Origin: Sitta carolinensis
Taxonomy: Eukaryota > Chordata > Aves > Passeriformes > Sittidae
DNA length: 64,000 bases
Direction of reading: 5' to 3'
Assembly (NCBI GenBank): GCA_032173965.1
Contig: CM063284.1
Location: forward strand, 134,159,125-134,223,124
Numbering within the stretch: the stretch's first letter is position 1; each line of letters starts with the position of its first letter. Position numbers and translations under genes: made by a program. Shown one piece after another: positions 45,781 through 60,406 of the stretch. Below the pieces are notes generated by a model that made no database searches, was not told the DNA's origin, and saw only the letters and a program-made list of their open reading frames with translations.

Positions 45781-48700
45781 TCAGTCATGATACAAGCCAT
45801 ACTAATGTAAAAACAAGAAAGGTATTTATGTACAAGATCTGAAGGTAAGAAACATTCATAAAGCAGGTGTAGGGGAATAAAGGAAACTTACTTATTTTAA
45901 AGGCTTTTTTTCATAGTCTGTTGACAAGTTGACAAGCAGTTTAGAGGCTTGTTTTTCTACATGAATGTCAGCTAGAACTCATAAGAACTTTTTGTCCTTA
46001 ATTTTGTAGTTATGAAGCAAATTCTTTGTTTGCAGGAAGGCACTTAAAATCTAATTCCTACAGCAGGAAGACAGCTAATTTAAAGCTAGTTCCTACACAT
46101 TACGTTCATTCACTGGAAAACTCCCTTCTTTCAGGAACAATTATATGGGAAAAAAAGCAGAATGTCCTCGTCAGAAGAGATTTCCACTGCTGTTTGTCCT
46201 TTGCCTCTGGTTTGAGACCAGGAAATGATATGAACAAGTTATTTCAGGTGAAATAGAGTTAGTCACTGCAACCTGTTCCTTAAGGGGTGCCTCAAAACAC
46301 TGTCTTCTTTTAGACTCCATTAGAAAAGCTACAGTCTGAAATTAATTTATATTTAACAGCTATGGCTAAGTCTGCTACCACAAGGTTCTGTGAAAAACAG
46401 GGCATTTTTTAAGTAAGTTATTGAACAACGTTTTCCAGAAGGTGTGTGGATGTTAATGTATTTCCCTGAGAAAGCGTTAATTCCCTCAAAGTTTTTCTTA
46501 ATTTCTATACCTACAGTTCTGTAAGGCTTCCTTCCATAATGTACTGTTGAAAAACGGGGTAGCAACGGTGTCTGATGTGCATTGATCCAAAATAGTTTTG
46601 AAACTATAAATCCAGTCGAACTCCTGAAGTATCTACTGGCATAAGTACTTGGTGGGAAATATTCTGAAATGCTGTAGAATCAGGAGGATTTCCATGTCTG
46701 AATATTTTTATCATGAGAATACTTAGACTGCAATTCCAAAGCAACATGTACATAATGCCATTGTAAATCATTCCTTTCTCTTTAGACTCCACAAGGAACA
46801 TGCCAGAACTCTCATCTCATATATGTTGAGATGAAAAACAATTAATAAATGAATAAGAAAGAACTAACTTTAAAAAATCCAGGTGTATATTAACATTTAC
46901 CCTAAAGCAAGTAGATTTTACAAATATACAAGGAAATGATAATTAAAGACTTAGAGAAATTTTCTCGAGAGTTGAACTTGTTTCTGACTTATGCTGCTTG
47001 GCTGAGAAATTCCCCAAACCCTGTCACTCTCCTTGCTGTGTTCACACACTGCAGAAATCACAGTGAACATGCTGCCAAAGCAGATTGTGGTGGTTTCTTT
47101 ACTCATCAAACTATAAAACTGTAGCATTTATCTGAACAAAAATGTTAGAGCTTCTTGCAGACTCCTGAAGAAACATCCTATTCCTCCAATTTCATTTGAG
47201 TATCATTATGCCAGAACAGATCAATATCTGACTTGGGCAAGCTGACGTCCCCCCAACACCAGGGTAGAAATACAGCTAATGAGGCTCTAGAATAGGCAAG
47301 TTATGATAATCAATTTATTTCCCACTATATCTGTGGGTTAAACAACAAGGTAGTGGTTTGCCCTGAGGAAAAGGCTAATGATGCAAGCAGCTCCTGCAAG
47401 ACTTGTCTGCAGCTAAACTACTGTATTTTAGACACCAGTGTTGAATTGTTTCAGTTTATGTCAACAGAGTACTTGAGAACACTGACATTTTAATGAAGTC
47501 TTCAATTCCTGCTGTTTATGAGGGTTATGAGACCTCTGGTGGGGCATGCTCAACTCTAAAGCCTCCTAAGATTGTGCTGCAGTTGCAGAGCAGGCCATGG
47601 TTTGTACATGGGAGCACAGCCCAGGGCAGCACTGCTCAGTTCTCCTGCTGCCCTGGGAGACCATAGCACGGAGGATTCCTTGCTGAGTCTGGTGCTTACC
47701 AGGACACTTCACCTGGCATCTAGTTTTGGTGATGTGCAGAGTGGAAACTGATGGACTGATGTGTGTGTGTGCCACTTTGAAGACCTGCCTTACAAGACCA
47801 GCAGGTGCTTTGAACCTCCAGCTTGTTGCAATAAATATTGGCTGATGGCTGATTGATTAGCAGTCTGATCTTCTAATTATCTTTGTACCCTGTAGCATTT
47901 TTAAGAAGGTCCCTGAATGTAGCTTTCCCTTTTCCCAGCATGGCTTTAAAATTACTTGCAGTGTTCTAAGTTAGCAGAGCCTGATACTTCTACCTTCTGG
48001 TGGAAGTCCCATGCCAAATTTGATCCACTGCAACAGAGACATCTTGAGGGTGTATTCTGTGCCTTGCAGGAGATGGAAAAAATTATTTGCCTTCCCTCTA
48101 GTTTCTGCAGGGTGATTGATAGTCTGATTAAACCAGGCTGACTCCATTTGGTTACAGAACTGAGGTTTTGCTACTGTGAAAAAAAATCCTGTTACAGTGC
48201 TTTGCAGTTTAAAAAAAAAATCACGTGGATTTAGACAGAAATATCTGCCTCCATGGAGACAGAGAAATGTTCAGAGAGGACAAATGTTCATTTTAGTTTG
48301 AATATTACTTGCTACTTCCTGAAGTCCAGGATAGGGAGGCCCTCAGAAGAGAGAACTCCATCACATCCTTTGTGGTAATGGCAAAGGCAATACACTTTAA
48401 TGAGCGAAGATCTACTTCTGATAGATATGAAACAAATTTATAACTATCTTCAGCCAGGCTATGTGCCAGATGTGTCCTTATAAAAGGCCTATTGAAATGT
48501 ATAATAATTGCATACTTGAATAACGAAATGATCACCTCTTGTTACTGAGTTTAGAATTTAAAGAGGTAGGTCTGTGTTTCAAGGGGGTTTACATAGGGAT
48601 TGGGTAAATCGAAAGAAATCGTTATACTTAAACAAGTAACAGACACCAATTCATTTGAGACTTAAAGGCTAGTAACCATGAAGGGCAAATGGTAGATCTC

Positions 48701-49107
48701 TGGGTAAATTAAAAAGAAACTTCTGCTGAATTTCTAGAACCTGCTCACTTCTTTTTGAATTTCACTTCCTTCACAAAATGATTTTTTATTTCATCACAGT
48801 TTTCTATTTTAGTGTCACAGGATCTCCATTTCTTTTTGCCATTTTCTTTATGCATCCCAAGATTCATTGTAAAAGCAGTTTCACAAACAGTTATTTTTAC
48901 TTGCTAGCAAAAATCTTCCAAAATGTACTTTACTCCAGATTGTACATAAAGTATGTATTTGTTATTGCCTAACTGTACGAGTTTTACATCACTCCAGCAA
49001 TTAAACCAAGCTGATGAGTGTAACGTAAATAATCCAACAACTGTTTTTGTATTGTGCCAGAGTATAAGGTCACTGCCCTAAACACAGAGTCCTGATTTAA
49101 CAAAGGT
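45781..49107. other. Unique non-coding sequence
   Basis: No gene. A (TG)6 lies near 47760 and an A10 run near 48212. A moderately GC-rich piece at 47560-47720 has no identifiable feature. Confidence 0.45.
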
Positions 49108-49126
49108 TTTTTTTTTTTTTTTTAAT
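49108..49126. repeat. Poly-T tract followed by AATAAAGC
   Basis: A run of about 18 T, just followed by TTTAATAAAGCAT. It is a simple homopolymer; a reversed retroposon tail was considered but no body was found. Confidence 0.6.
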
Positions 49127-49134
49127 AAAGCATA

Positions 49135-49400
49135 CTAATCCTACTGTATTGGTAGCTCTGTCCCTCTTTTGAGTTGAGCTCTCTATCCCACAAATTGGAT
49201 GAAAATCTCATTAGTGGAGCTATAATGAGCTGGCAATGAAACCCCTTCAAGCCTGCGTGCTTAGAGCCATGTGCCTGTTTGTCTTACTCTTCATCATGAA
49301 CCTAAAATTGCCCATTAGGATTCCAGTGAAGAGCTAGTCTGACTGGAGCTGCAATGCTGACAGAGCCACCAAACAGGCAGAAATCTGTCAAAACCCAAAA
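49135..49400. promoter_or_regulatory. Candidate conserved non-coding element
   Basis: A complex non-repetitive segment with several homeodomain-type words (CTCATTAGTGG, GCTATAATGAGCTGG, CCCATTAGG) in about 260 bp. The GAGTTGAGCTC-like start and evenly mixed composition differ from the decaying AT-rich background. Assignment rests on appearance only. Confidence 0.2.
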
Positions 49401-50094
49401 GGGGGGCAGGGGATTATTTATGGGGAGACTGCACCTGTGCACTTGTACACACTTGTTCATTCAGAGGTGAACAATAGGGGACTGGGGAAGAGAAGAGGAA
49501 AAGTACAGATAGAATAGCTGGATAGGATTAAGGGAAAGGGAGTAAGGAATTTGTTTTATAAGAACTTTTAAGCATGAGCCAGCAACATTTTATACCTGAA
49601 ACTAATCAGATGTTAATGAAAGGAACTTCAAGCAAACTCTTCCTATAAAGTGTCATGAATGCCAGCCTTAATACCAGAACAGGGAGAGGCACAAGATGGT
49701 TATGCAGATCCTTTGAACAAAACTGTTAAAATATGACTCCAACCCAGATGAAAAAAGGTGGAAACCATGGCAAAAGCTTGACCACTAAAATGACAGGTGA
49801 TTCTGCTGCCTTTCAAGGAGACAATATTTTAAAAAGCTAACATCCAGGACACTGAATGCTTCAGAAAAACTGAAGTCCTGCTGTGAGAGCAGAAGCCTCA
49901 AAGCTGCCAAGACTAAAAGGAGAGTGAGTTAAGGATTCTAAATGCCCAGTCAGGCACAGGTACAATGAAGTCACATGGATTTTTTACAACTGACTATAAG
50001 CATATTTAAGTGTATTGTACATAGTCAGCAAATATTTTTAAAAATCAAGTTGACAGTAAATCATTACAGAGACACAAGAAGCTTTTGCACTGTT
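49401..50094. other. Unique non-coding sequence
   Basis: Purine-rich on the plus strand (GGGGAAGAGAAGAGGAAA near 49484) with no gene. Confidence 0.45.
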
Positions 50095-50190
50095 ATTTAC
50101 AAAACCAAACCAAACAGAAAACCAAAAGAAACAAAACAAAAAAATCAAACCCCAAACAAATAAACAAACAAAAAACCTAAAAACCCACAC
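50095..50190. repeat. A-rich (AAAC/CAAA)-type low-complexity tract
   Basis: Degenerate AAACC, AAACA and AAATAAAC words over about 95 bases, with no perfect unit. It is a decayed simple repeat or A-rich tail. Confidence 0.65.
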
Positions 50191-53100
50191 CATTGTGGCA
50201 AACACTTGAAACTGCAACCCAGTAACTACTTGAATGCAGAATTAGCCAGACATGGAATATTAGTCAAAACTCTCACCGCGTTTATCTGTTCATCTGTAAG
50301 ATTCAACCTTAAAGAATCTTTGGAATATTCTATTCTCTTAAATGAAAAACAAATGAATAAAAAATCCTTCTCAAATTCAGGCCTTTCAAATAAAAGGAGA
50401 AAATAGAAAATACAAGGCATTTTAGAAAAGCTCTAGCTAGCACTTAGCAACAAGAAAAACCCACCAAATATAAATGGGAGACAAACCTAGGATGGAGTTC
50501 TTCCCAGAAAGGAAAGCATGTTCAATAAGATGTACTGTTTAGACTATGAAACTGCATGTCTTCATTTACTTGCTTTTTAGTTTAAATTTAAATGTTTCCT
50601 GCTTTGAAATCAAGGTTTTTACCCTTTGCTATGTTAAACTCTGCTCAAAATTAAGTCAAGAAAGTCTGATAGACATAGAGCTTTTAAAGAATTCTTATAA
50701 TTAAACAATTAAACTTGCATTGCAGTCAGGCTTTTAGATTTCTATGTCCCTAATCAACATTACCAAAACTTTAAAATTAGTAATAACATGTTAAAACACA
50801 GTTAACATGAAGCACTGAGAAAAGAAACACAGTCATATATCAAATCAAAGAAGGTCAATGTGATGACAGCTATAAAGAACTTGAGGTGGGATTCATTGTA
50901 CTAAAAATCGACTATATGAGTTAGAAATATAAACTAAGCCAGTCAGGCTGACTTCTTCTATGGTCAGTAAAGAGAGAGGAAATTCCACAGAGTGATTCAT
51001 CACACTGTGATGAAGAGCATCAGTCCACTGTCTACAGACAGAGCCTAGATGACAAGCATTAACTCTAATAAAACACTGTAGAACATTAAAATGTTTGACT
51101 GAGTTTGTTTCTGCCCCACAGCCATCTGCCCAAAATTCTTCAAAATATTTCTGCCCTTAAGAAACATTTCATCTACATATTAATCAGCTCCTGAAGCACT
51201 GCAGCCTTTAAACCTGTATAGGACGCAGTAGAGGATCAGCAGTAAATTTGTGTGTGGATCAGGTGTTCTGGCCTTAAGTTGGCTTTTCATATCACAGATA
51301 CAAAGCATATTTTCCTTCTGCTGTTGAGTTTTAAACATTGTTCCTCTTCTATCAGAGCCCTTAAGGTAGACAACAGTTTTCAGACAACTGAAGTTAATAA
51401 CATCAATATCCTGCTTGATATTGGTATATCCTACTTACTATGCTAAGCATAAACTATTACTTATCATGTGTAAAACCTGTTAGATTGAAAGAGAATTAAT
51501 TTTCAGCAATGTAGAGGAAGCATTTTGATTTGCACTACGGAGACTCATTATAACTAAGTGAGTTTTGAATGTGAGTAAAAAAACAAAACAAATAAATCAT
51601 AACTTGAAGTCCAAAAATCTGTATTTCAAGATGTGTTGGTTTGTTGTTTTTTTTTTCTCACTTAATTTTAATTATTTATAATAACACTGAATTAAATATG
51701 TTCAGCAAAAAATAATGAAGTTTTAATAAGAGGAAATTTTACTGGAGCACTCACTTACTGAAGAGTTATAGGAGTTTTAATTACCAAAATAATATCAACT
51801 TAATAAAAGTGTTTCAGGTTTGTTTGTTTTGTTCTATATTTCATGATGTATTTAATATTTATTCTCACTGCAGTTTTGTCCAGAAAATGATCTGAGTTTA
51901 TACATTATGCTATTTACTGGGTCACTTCTCTCACAGTAGCCATAGTACTCTTATGCATCTTGCCTCAGCAGGTGTAGTGTTGCTTATGGTGTGAACAGCT
52001 TTAATTCTATAACTGCACTTTAAGCTAAATAGCACATAGGAAGATGCAGAACCACAACCAACTGTATCATTCTTTCTTCTAGATGAAATAGTTTTCTTTT
52101 TTCCAAGTTCTTTAAGAGACAGGACCATCTGATAATGATGCTGGAGAAGAGAAATGAGAACAGTACCCACAATTGATCAAATACAGTCTACTGTTGAGAT
52201 CACTGCTTGTGTTTACAAAATTCACTCTGGCAATGGCATAGACTAAAAGTGCGGGCACTGAAACAGCTCCAGAAGATACACATTGAAGGAGCAGAGTGCT
52301 ATGATACAAAACTGGAAAAAGCAGGAACAGGGACAAGAGGTCACATTTTATTTCACGTGCTGTGCTCCATACTAACATTGCCACATCTCAGCTCTGTGTG
52401 CCAAATCCTGTCTGTGCAAATCCAGACCAACTGCTGAGTCAATCCCATTTTTCTGTCTATAAAGAAGCATATTGTCCACCCTGTGAAACAAAGATTAAGA
52501 TTGCTTTTCATTGAACCCTCTTTATTAGTTGCTTACTAGAAACGTGACATGCAACAACATGTGCCCAGTGGTCAAATGAGTTTCACCACTGTGACAGCAC
52601 CAGAACACAGCAGTCAAACCCAAAGGATTGGGCAGCAGTTTGTTAATGCTTTTTATTGACCATTTACTGTCTTTTTCACAGACTTTTTTTTTTCATTATT
52701 ATTTTTATTTAAACTATTTTAAGCACTTCCAAAGTCAGAAATTTCTTTTGTTTTTGAAGTAACTAATACTCAGAGCAACTCATTCCACCTTGTTCTGTCT
52801 TACTCCATCCTCTTCTATCACATGATGGTGGCTATTCTTGTGCTCTATGAAGTTTCATTCAGCTTTACACACTTCTTAACTCACAGACTGTGGTTCAGGG
52901 TAGTAGATTTTGCCAACAGAGAAAAGATAGCAATTTTAGCATTATTTTTTTTTGTAAGAAAGAAGTTCTTATCTTTGAACACTATGCTGCAGAACTTGCA
53001 AATACCACTCTGGGTTTATGTGATTACTTTATCCTTGTGATGCTGTCTTGTTTGTCCTCTAGGTTCTTGGAATAACAAAGTTGCCAATTATTTTTGGTTA

Positions 53101-56100
53101 TTATTTTTCATATCACATTCTAATGTATTGGTGCAATTGTTTATAAACTGGCAATGTTTCACCTCCAGCTAAACCCCAAGATCTCTAGGAAAAAATGTCA
53201 GAGATGTCAGGGAAAGAAATGGCCATATTTCCAGGAACTGTAGTATATGATGGAAATTGTTCATATCATTGCTCAAGTTGTTAAGAGATTGCCTGGGGAT
53301 TTTAGGCTGAGCCACAGAAGTTGTAAAAATCATTACTCCTCTGATCATTCTCCTTCCTGTCCTTTTCAGTGCTCTCCTGAAGGGTTATAGTCAAAATGGT
53401 AGTGATGAAATACTGGAATTGTATTTCCCTTTATGTCATATGTTTAGCTGATGGGCAAGTAGTGTTGTTAATAGTGATGATGATCTTGAAGTCTCTGGAA
53501 TCTGTTTTTCTGCCTTTTACTGATCTATCCAGATACAAGACCCCAAAGGTTCTTCCCTTTTTTCTTTCATCTGCCAGTAGATCAGACTTCTGATCTCATT
53601 ATTTGTGATGTCTAGGAGAGGAATATTGGCCACACAGATCATAGTGAAGGGCAATGTTGATGCTATCTGTGGTTTACACATTGTGCCAAATGTATTAGGC
53701 ATTAAGTTTTATAGCCTTTCACGTGTGTTATCCCTCCTCCCTTTGTGTGTCAAGAGGCAGTGTGCAACTGCAGCCAGGACTGTAGTGAATGATTTTAGCT
53801 GAGCTATCTTACCCAGAAGAGTCTTTATTGACATTTTAATGTCTCTCACACATTTCCTATATCAGGGCCTTCTGCCTTTAAAACTGATTTTCTTTCCACG
53901 ATTGGATTTCTTCCCTGCGTTTCCACAATTACTCCCTTAGCCGATAACTTTAAAGCTTGTCTAAGAAACAACTCTCTAGACAGAAGTTTTTCAGACTTCT
54001 TTCAGCTTTCCTTCTAGGGATATTTAATATCTCAGTGTCTGGTTTTGGATGTAATATTCTTTATGCAGTAAGTCACATTTTCGGTTATTCTTGCAATAGT
54101 CTCGGTTCTACTGAAGTAAGTCTCTGCAACACATATTCAAAATAGGGCATGGCACTACTCTTGAAGAGAGGCTGTTTCTGCTAATTTTGCATTTAAGGTG
54201 TGAGTTTTGTCTGAGGCATAATGGTTCAATGTAATTAAAAGTAAATAATTTGTTGCAACTTGTCTGAGCTGTGTGATTTCTGGAAAGACTGGATGATCTT
54301 CATGAGGATAAGATAATTTTACCTGACTTAGTAATTATCTAAGATTTTTTATATGTGGGGTGGTTATTAGGAACATTTTTCAAGATGCATTGAATTTCCA
54401 TTCAAGTTTTCCTTTGAAGGCTGAATAATGACAAGTTGTAAATTATGAAAATTTGGATAATAACAAATTCCCCAGAAACTTCCCAAGGGGTTATGGACTG
54501 GGTATAAGCTGCAAAATTGGAGGGGGAGGTCTCTGTCTTCAAGACAGTTTTATGTAAATTTTCAAGAGTTATATTATTGTGGTGCTATACACTCTTAATG
54601 CTTTCTTTATTCATGTATGAGGGACAAAATCAAAGACCTCATAGTCTTTGCATATTATCCTGAGATTTTCTGGTTTTGGCAGTCTTTATACTCTACACGT
54701 CAATCAGAAACCAATCCCCAAAAGTACTAGTATTTCTTTTTACATTCTATTCATTCCCGTGTGAAATTTGCATTGGTAACCACGCTGGAGTAGATTTTTT
54801 TCTGATATGATCAATGCTAACAGTTTGCAAATGGTTGAGACATGTGATTTTTTAGGAGCTGGGAACTACTTGATGGCCAGTGCTTTTGTTTTCCATAATT
54901 AACACTACTCTGATGTGCATCATAATGATTACTCCTGAGGCAACTCACTGGAGTTTTAAGCTGGTCATGGTGCAAAAATACAAGATACTGAAGCCAAAAA
55001 TATGGACAACATCTGGTCCTGCCATTTTTTTTTCTTAAGGGATCTCTTTACTACCTCTGCTGCTGATTTTAGTTTTATTTTTTGTCAAACCTCTGTTCCA
55101 GGATCTTTAATCCACCTGGTATTTCTTTTCTGTTTAATAAGGTTGTTTGGAATTTTGTCGTGCAACTTTATGGACTTGGAAACTCCTCCTAATAAAGTTT
55201 TTTTGTTTTAATTTGAAAGGTCTTTCAGTCTGTATGACTTACATTTTTGTATCTTTTAGTCTGTAGGTGAGAAAGGCATGGATCACTTGCTCAATTCTGG
55301 ATAATTGATAAACATTAATAATAACCTGTGTATAACAAATTAATAGAGGGAATTTTTTTATACTTGAGTTTTTTAATGTACTTGAGCATTTGTAGATTGC
55401 ATGGCTTCTGAAACTGTCACTGAGTTTTTTCACTGGAAATGTGTAATTTTTTGTTAGTGGTTTTCCTCTTTCTCCACATATTTCTCTCATCTTTCCTAAA
55501 CTTATCTCTGAATGATGTTATTTTGGTGTTTGTTTGTTTTTTCATCCTTCTTCAGATCCTGTTCTGTAGAAATACTATTACCTGGACTCCATTTTTTGAA
55601 GATATGCTCTTGGGTATAATCCACAGACTGCAAGTTTGGCCATCTCACCCATTTTACACAGGAATTGAATAAGAAAGGTTAAAGGATTAAAGCCTCAGAT
55701 ATGAAGAACAAATACCTATTGATATCTCTGGAGTCTTTCAGAGAGCTGGGGTAAAGTCAGCATAGTGTTCATTTATTCAGAGAGAGAGAATCCTCAAAAC
55801 TTTGTGATCCATGGTAGCAAAAAGCAAGTGACAAAAAAAGACAATATTAATGTCAGCTTTGACCAGTAATGTTTGTGACACCTGGATCATGTCTGTAAGA
55901 TTAGCTATCATTATAGCTAGATGCATCTTTTCCTCATTCATTTCAATAGTCTGCTTGGAAAGACTTGAAATATGGATAGGAAGAAATTATATGTCACAGG
56001 AAAGGTATCACCATTATTTTTCAAAATGAGCATGGTCAACTAGCAAATGTAAAAGCTGCAGTGATTATTTCCCAAATATATTTTAATTGGAAGTAAACCA

Positions 56101-57279
56101 GATTTATTTTTACCAAGTCCAGTCCCATTTTGCCCATGACAATAAGTGGTAAGTTATCTTGTATTTATCTCAACCCACATGCTTTTTCATCATATTTTCT
56201 TCCTGTGACACACTGTGACTTAACTGTTAGCCAAGGTTAACTGACCACATTTCATCATAGTCTGGTTTATTGTCCTTTTTACTGGGACTCCTGCCATAGG
56301 TACATTTTTCTATTCATGTTTGGTGAGTGTGTTTTTTAAGAGAATGCCTGACCAGGTCCGAGGTTAACATTCAGGGAGGTTTCAAAGCATAAAGGCTGGG
56401 TTTCCTTTGGATAAATCTATCTAGGCAAAGTTCTAAAAGGACTGCTTCTGGTATGATCCAGCCACTAAGGGGTATTCTGGCTGGAGCTAGCTCATCCTGA
56501 AGCATGACGTGGACACTGAGCCTGACAGAAACCCTTCTGGCTACACAGTTCCAGTCCTCTAGTGTTTCCTGGTAATGTAGACAATGCCAATGGCCTTCTT
56601 GGAGATTACTTGCATTAAAGCTAAAGAACATAGCCAAGTTAAATAAAAGACAATATGGATTTGTTTTGGTGTTTCATAATTTCTGGCTGGATCTACAGCG
56701 CTGTAGTCCCTGACCCACAGACCAAAAGGAAAAAATACATTCCACATTGGCCTAGGCCCATTGCCCCAGATGTGATATGCAATGATTGTTCCAGTTATTT
56801 TCAGGTCATAGGCACCCTTCTGAATTGCACTTTAAAATATAATTTTATTTTCAGTTTGAAGTGACTCAGATGTGGCAGTTCTGTCATGGCCTGTGACACG
56901 ATGTTTTATAGCGTCGTGCTGCAAATGTAATGCATACTATGGGCAGTGGTGAGACATGAAACAGTATCCATCCTTGTAGGTATAAATCTCACAGTTATAG
57001 GACTTCATCACAGTTTCCTTTCATCTTAGAGCAAAAACACATAAGGTCACCTCTGAGTTTCACCTCAGAGGGAAATAATTGTCAGGAAGATGTCAAATAG
57101 CAGTTCTGAGCGCACGTAGTTTGGACCTGAGAGAAATAAATAGATGATCTGAGAAAAGCAGATCCACCTTCTGCTGAAGATCAGACAACTCCCCAAGAAG
57201 AGAGTATGTAGTTTCTACCAAGATAGCAAATGTTCCTAGCTATGCAACATATATAGTTTAGTTTTAGCTAGCCCTCTGA
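50191..57279. other. Long unique non-coding stretch
   Basis: About 7 kb with no recognisable gene, transposon or tandem repeat. Open frames stay below about 90 codons. T-rich runs occur near 51640 and 52683. The plus-strand T-rich segments 52650-53060 and 55020-55560 produce several hydrophobic spurious frames. Confidence 0.5.
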
Positions 57280-57346
57280 GGACTAGGGAGTTAGACTCAA
57301 TGTTCCTTATAGATCCCTTCAACTCAAGATATTCTGTGATTCTATG
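57280..57346 (+). mobile_element. CR1 LINE 3' terminal scrap
   Basis: TTAGACTCAATGTTCCTTAT then AGATCCCTTCAACTCAAG and ATATTCTGTGATTCTATG match the forward CR1 3' end, ending in the diagnostic ATTCTGTGATTCTATG octamers. It is a short, 5'-truncated copy. Confidence 0.85.
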
Positions 57347-60300
57347 CAAATTGTTTCAGTCTATTCATACTGAGATGAAATTTTGTACAGTCATTACATG
57401 CATGGTGTTCTCCCTTGACATAAATAAAAGCTTACAACCAAGGGGATTACCATGAGGTATCCTTATCAGTCCTCTCAAATCTTGCTTATTTTCCTCGTCT
57501 TAAGCAAAGCAGTCACGATTTTCATAAAATGTCAGTGTTGCCTTCAAGTTAATCTTGGTTTTGGCAAAAAGTCAGGCTAAAGAGACAGGCCTATCACCAC
57601 CTTCTAGAATACCTTGGCTAGCCAGGATTTAAACAGAAGTTAAAGTATAAGAGAAGGAAAATGTCTTCAAAACTGTGCCATAACTCTTGCCAAGACCAGC
57701 TTTTAAGTCTTTCACTGATGACATTTGGGTTCAGACTCAGCGAAGTGTCTCTGAACTTTCTATTAAACCTGAGCCCTGGGTCTTCATCTCTTTCTGTTAA
57801 TTAGTCTCAGTCTCTGAAGAATTATGATGTCTTGTGATGCCAGCACAGCTCTGAAAGGTCTAAGTTTGTCAGTTATCTCCTGTTTGCAGGGAGTTTATCA
57901 GTCCTCCAACACACTCATCTCAGGGAAGGATAGCATCCTTCATCAGGCTCTTCTGGAATCTGTGTCCCTCAGTGTCCTGCTATTTGGTTATTTTTAAAGT
58001 GTCCAAATGGAAAGAATTAATCACTTATATTTTTACAAGTGCATAAAAAGCATTGCTCCTTTACCAGGAATATTATTACGTATTATGCCTCAAGTGGTAT
58101 GAGTGACTCCAGGAACCAAATGTTGGATTCAGGATAGGATTGCCAATGTTCATGAATCATGTGCTTAAGTTCAGAGAAAATTCACAAAGGAATTCTCAGA
58201 GGATTAATCATTTTAGTAGAAAGTATACGAAGTGTAGCAGTTGACAGCTGGGATTTTTGTTTGTATAGTTGGTTTCCCATGTAATTTTCTTTATTTTTTG
58301 GGCAGGGGTAATGAGGATTTGTGAATGTTATTCACTTCAGTGTGAAAGATTGATGTTTTTATACTTCTATTATTCATGTTGCACATAATGTTTGCTGTAT
58401 ATGCTATGAAGGCTTTTATTTAGCATTAGTCATTTGCACCAGCCTTGGAGAACTGAACTTGCTCAATACACAGAACAATTTACTGAAAGAGCCATCAGTG
58501 AAACCCTGGTGGTTTGGCTATGGTTCTTCATGTCTAAATTGCAGGTTACCCTAATTTTCAGTCGAAGTCATATGAAAAACTATTTTTTCAAGGTCAGAAT
58601 TTGACCTTTTTATAGGAAATATGTTTATTACTTGTGCAACTAGAACATTGGTCTGAGGCTGACTTGTATTAATTTGCACAAAGTGAGGAAATTTCAGGTT
58701 GTTATGTATCTAAAATCATCCCCAAAGTCATTTCTAGCATTAGCAGTAAAGACAAAGGGACTTTGGAAGCCAATGCCACCAATACTGAGCAATACAGAAA
58801 GAGAAGACTTTCTGTTGCATGCTCTTAGGGAGAGTGGAAGTATAATACAAAGTGGACATTATTTGGGTCTGACAATGTATCATGCACATTGCCTCTCCTC
58901 CCCTGTTTGTCCTGCACTGACAATGCAGGATGATTTTAAATGGTGGTAGATAGGAGTGGGGAGAAGAGGAGAGAGAGATGGGCCAGATGCTAGCTTGAAC
59001 CTTCAGGAATTATTTCAATAAATCTGTTTGATCAATCCAATAAAATAATACAGCAAAAATAATTTCACTTCTGGCTGAGTATGTTTATTGGGATTTGCTT
59101 ATAAATAGAAAGCAAATGGCCACATAAAGGGGAATCAGCAATAAAACTTATGGATTCTGCTATATGCTAAAATGAGAGGCTGCATTCTGAGTACAGAATC
59201 AGGTTCTACCAAAAAATTGTACATCATAGTAGATTGAAGGGCCAACATACTATGTAATGCCTGTTACAGCACTGAAATTTGTCTTTTTACATGAATATTT
59301 CAAGATTTTACCAGGGTTTAGGGGCAATTTTTTTTTCCTTCAGTTTACTGCCCTCCTAAGAGCTGATATATGCTCTGGTGGCATGACTCAAGAAGAAGGA
59401 TCTATTCCCATTTACACTGGTGGGAAGTTTGCCCCATTGGATTTTTCATAGCATGATTTTAATGTTGGAACTGATTTCTGTAAGTCATAAATTTTGTTCT
59501 TTGTGCTTGATGATTATACTTTGCAGTTGATTAGATGAAGTTTATTTTTAATAATTTGCAATTTTTGGAAGATAAAATTGGTGAAAATTTTGCCATATTT
59601 TTGTATATGTCAATTTGTGTTACTTCTAAAAAAGAGTAATATCCAAACTGTGTGCTTTCAAATCATATTACCTGACTATTTTGAATATACCAAAGTGCTA
59701 AAACAGAGCATCATGAAATAACTGATTATTGCCCATAAGAAGTAATTGCTTGGAGGCATTCAAGTATGGTACTTCTAGACAAAATAGGTAATATTTTCAG
59801 AGTCTTCTCACAGTTCATCTTCTTGCTTTAACACATTGCATGTTATAATGTAATCTATGAGATAGAAACAATACCAGGAGTCCTAATTAAATTAAAAGCA
59901 ATTACCCGTTGTGTAGATACGGCTTCCAATTGAGCAGCTGCAAGTTGATATTTTGTCATCCCCAGTTTATCTATATGCTCATGTGTGATTCTTTGTATCA
60001 GTTATTAATGACATTTTCTCAGTACTCATGAAGTGTTGTGGAAAACAGGAAAGGAAAAGGATGAATGGAAAAAGTGTTATGGAAATTCAGACGGGGAATG
60101 AGTAAATTTGCTACTGTAAATCCTTATTTGGGGTGCTGGTTCCTTGCTCACTTATTCTTTGTTCTACTCAGAGTAGTATGAAAGAATTTCGAGATTGTGC
60201 TTTTCTTCCCACCTCCTCATTTTTTGGGGCATCTAGCAGCAGATTTAAAAGACAGAATCTGACAGATTAAGCATAAGGACTTAGTTCCTTTACAAGGCAC

Positions 60301-60406
60301 TTCTATCCTGTCCTGGAAATGTCAAAATATCCTACATCAAACATAAATAGAATTTATTTGTTTAATATATAGATATAATCAACACACTTTTAATGAGCTT
60401 TCATAT
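57347..60406. other. Unique non-coding sequence
   Basis: No gene. A 91-codon frame at 58674-58949 has no domain. The segment 59395-59460 (TTTACACTGGTGGGAAGTTT) faintly recalls the short DNA elements near 6.4 and 38.5 kb, too weakly for a call. Confidence 0.45.

Noticed and set aside
59395..59460. Fragment resembling the reptile-type short DNA elements
   Set aside because: The match is a few loose words only and no termini are visible.
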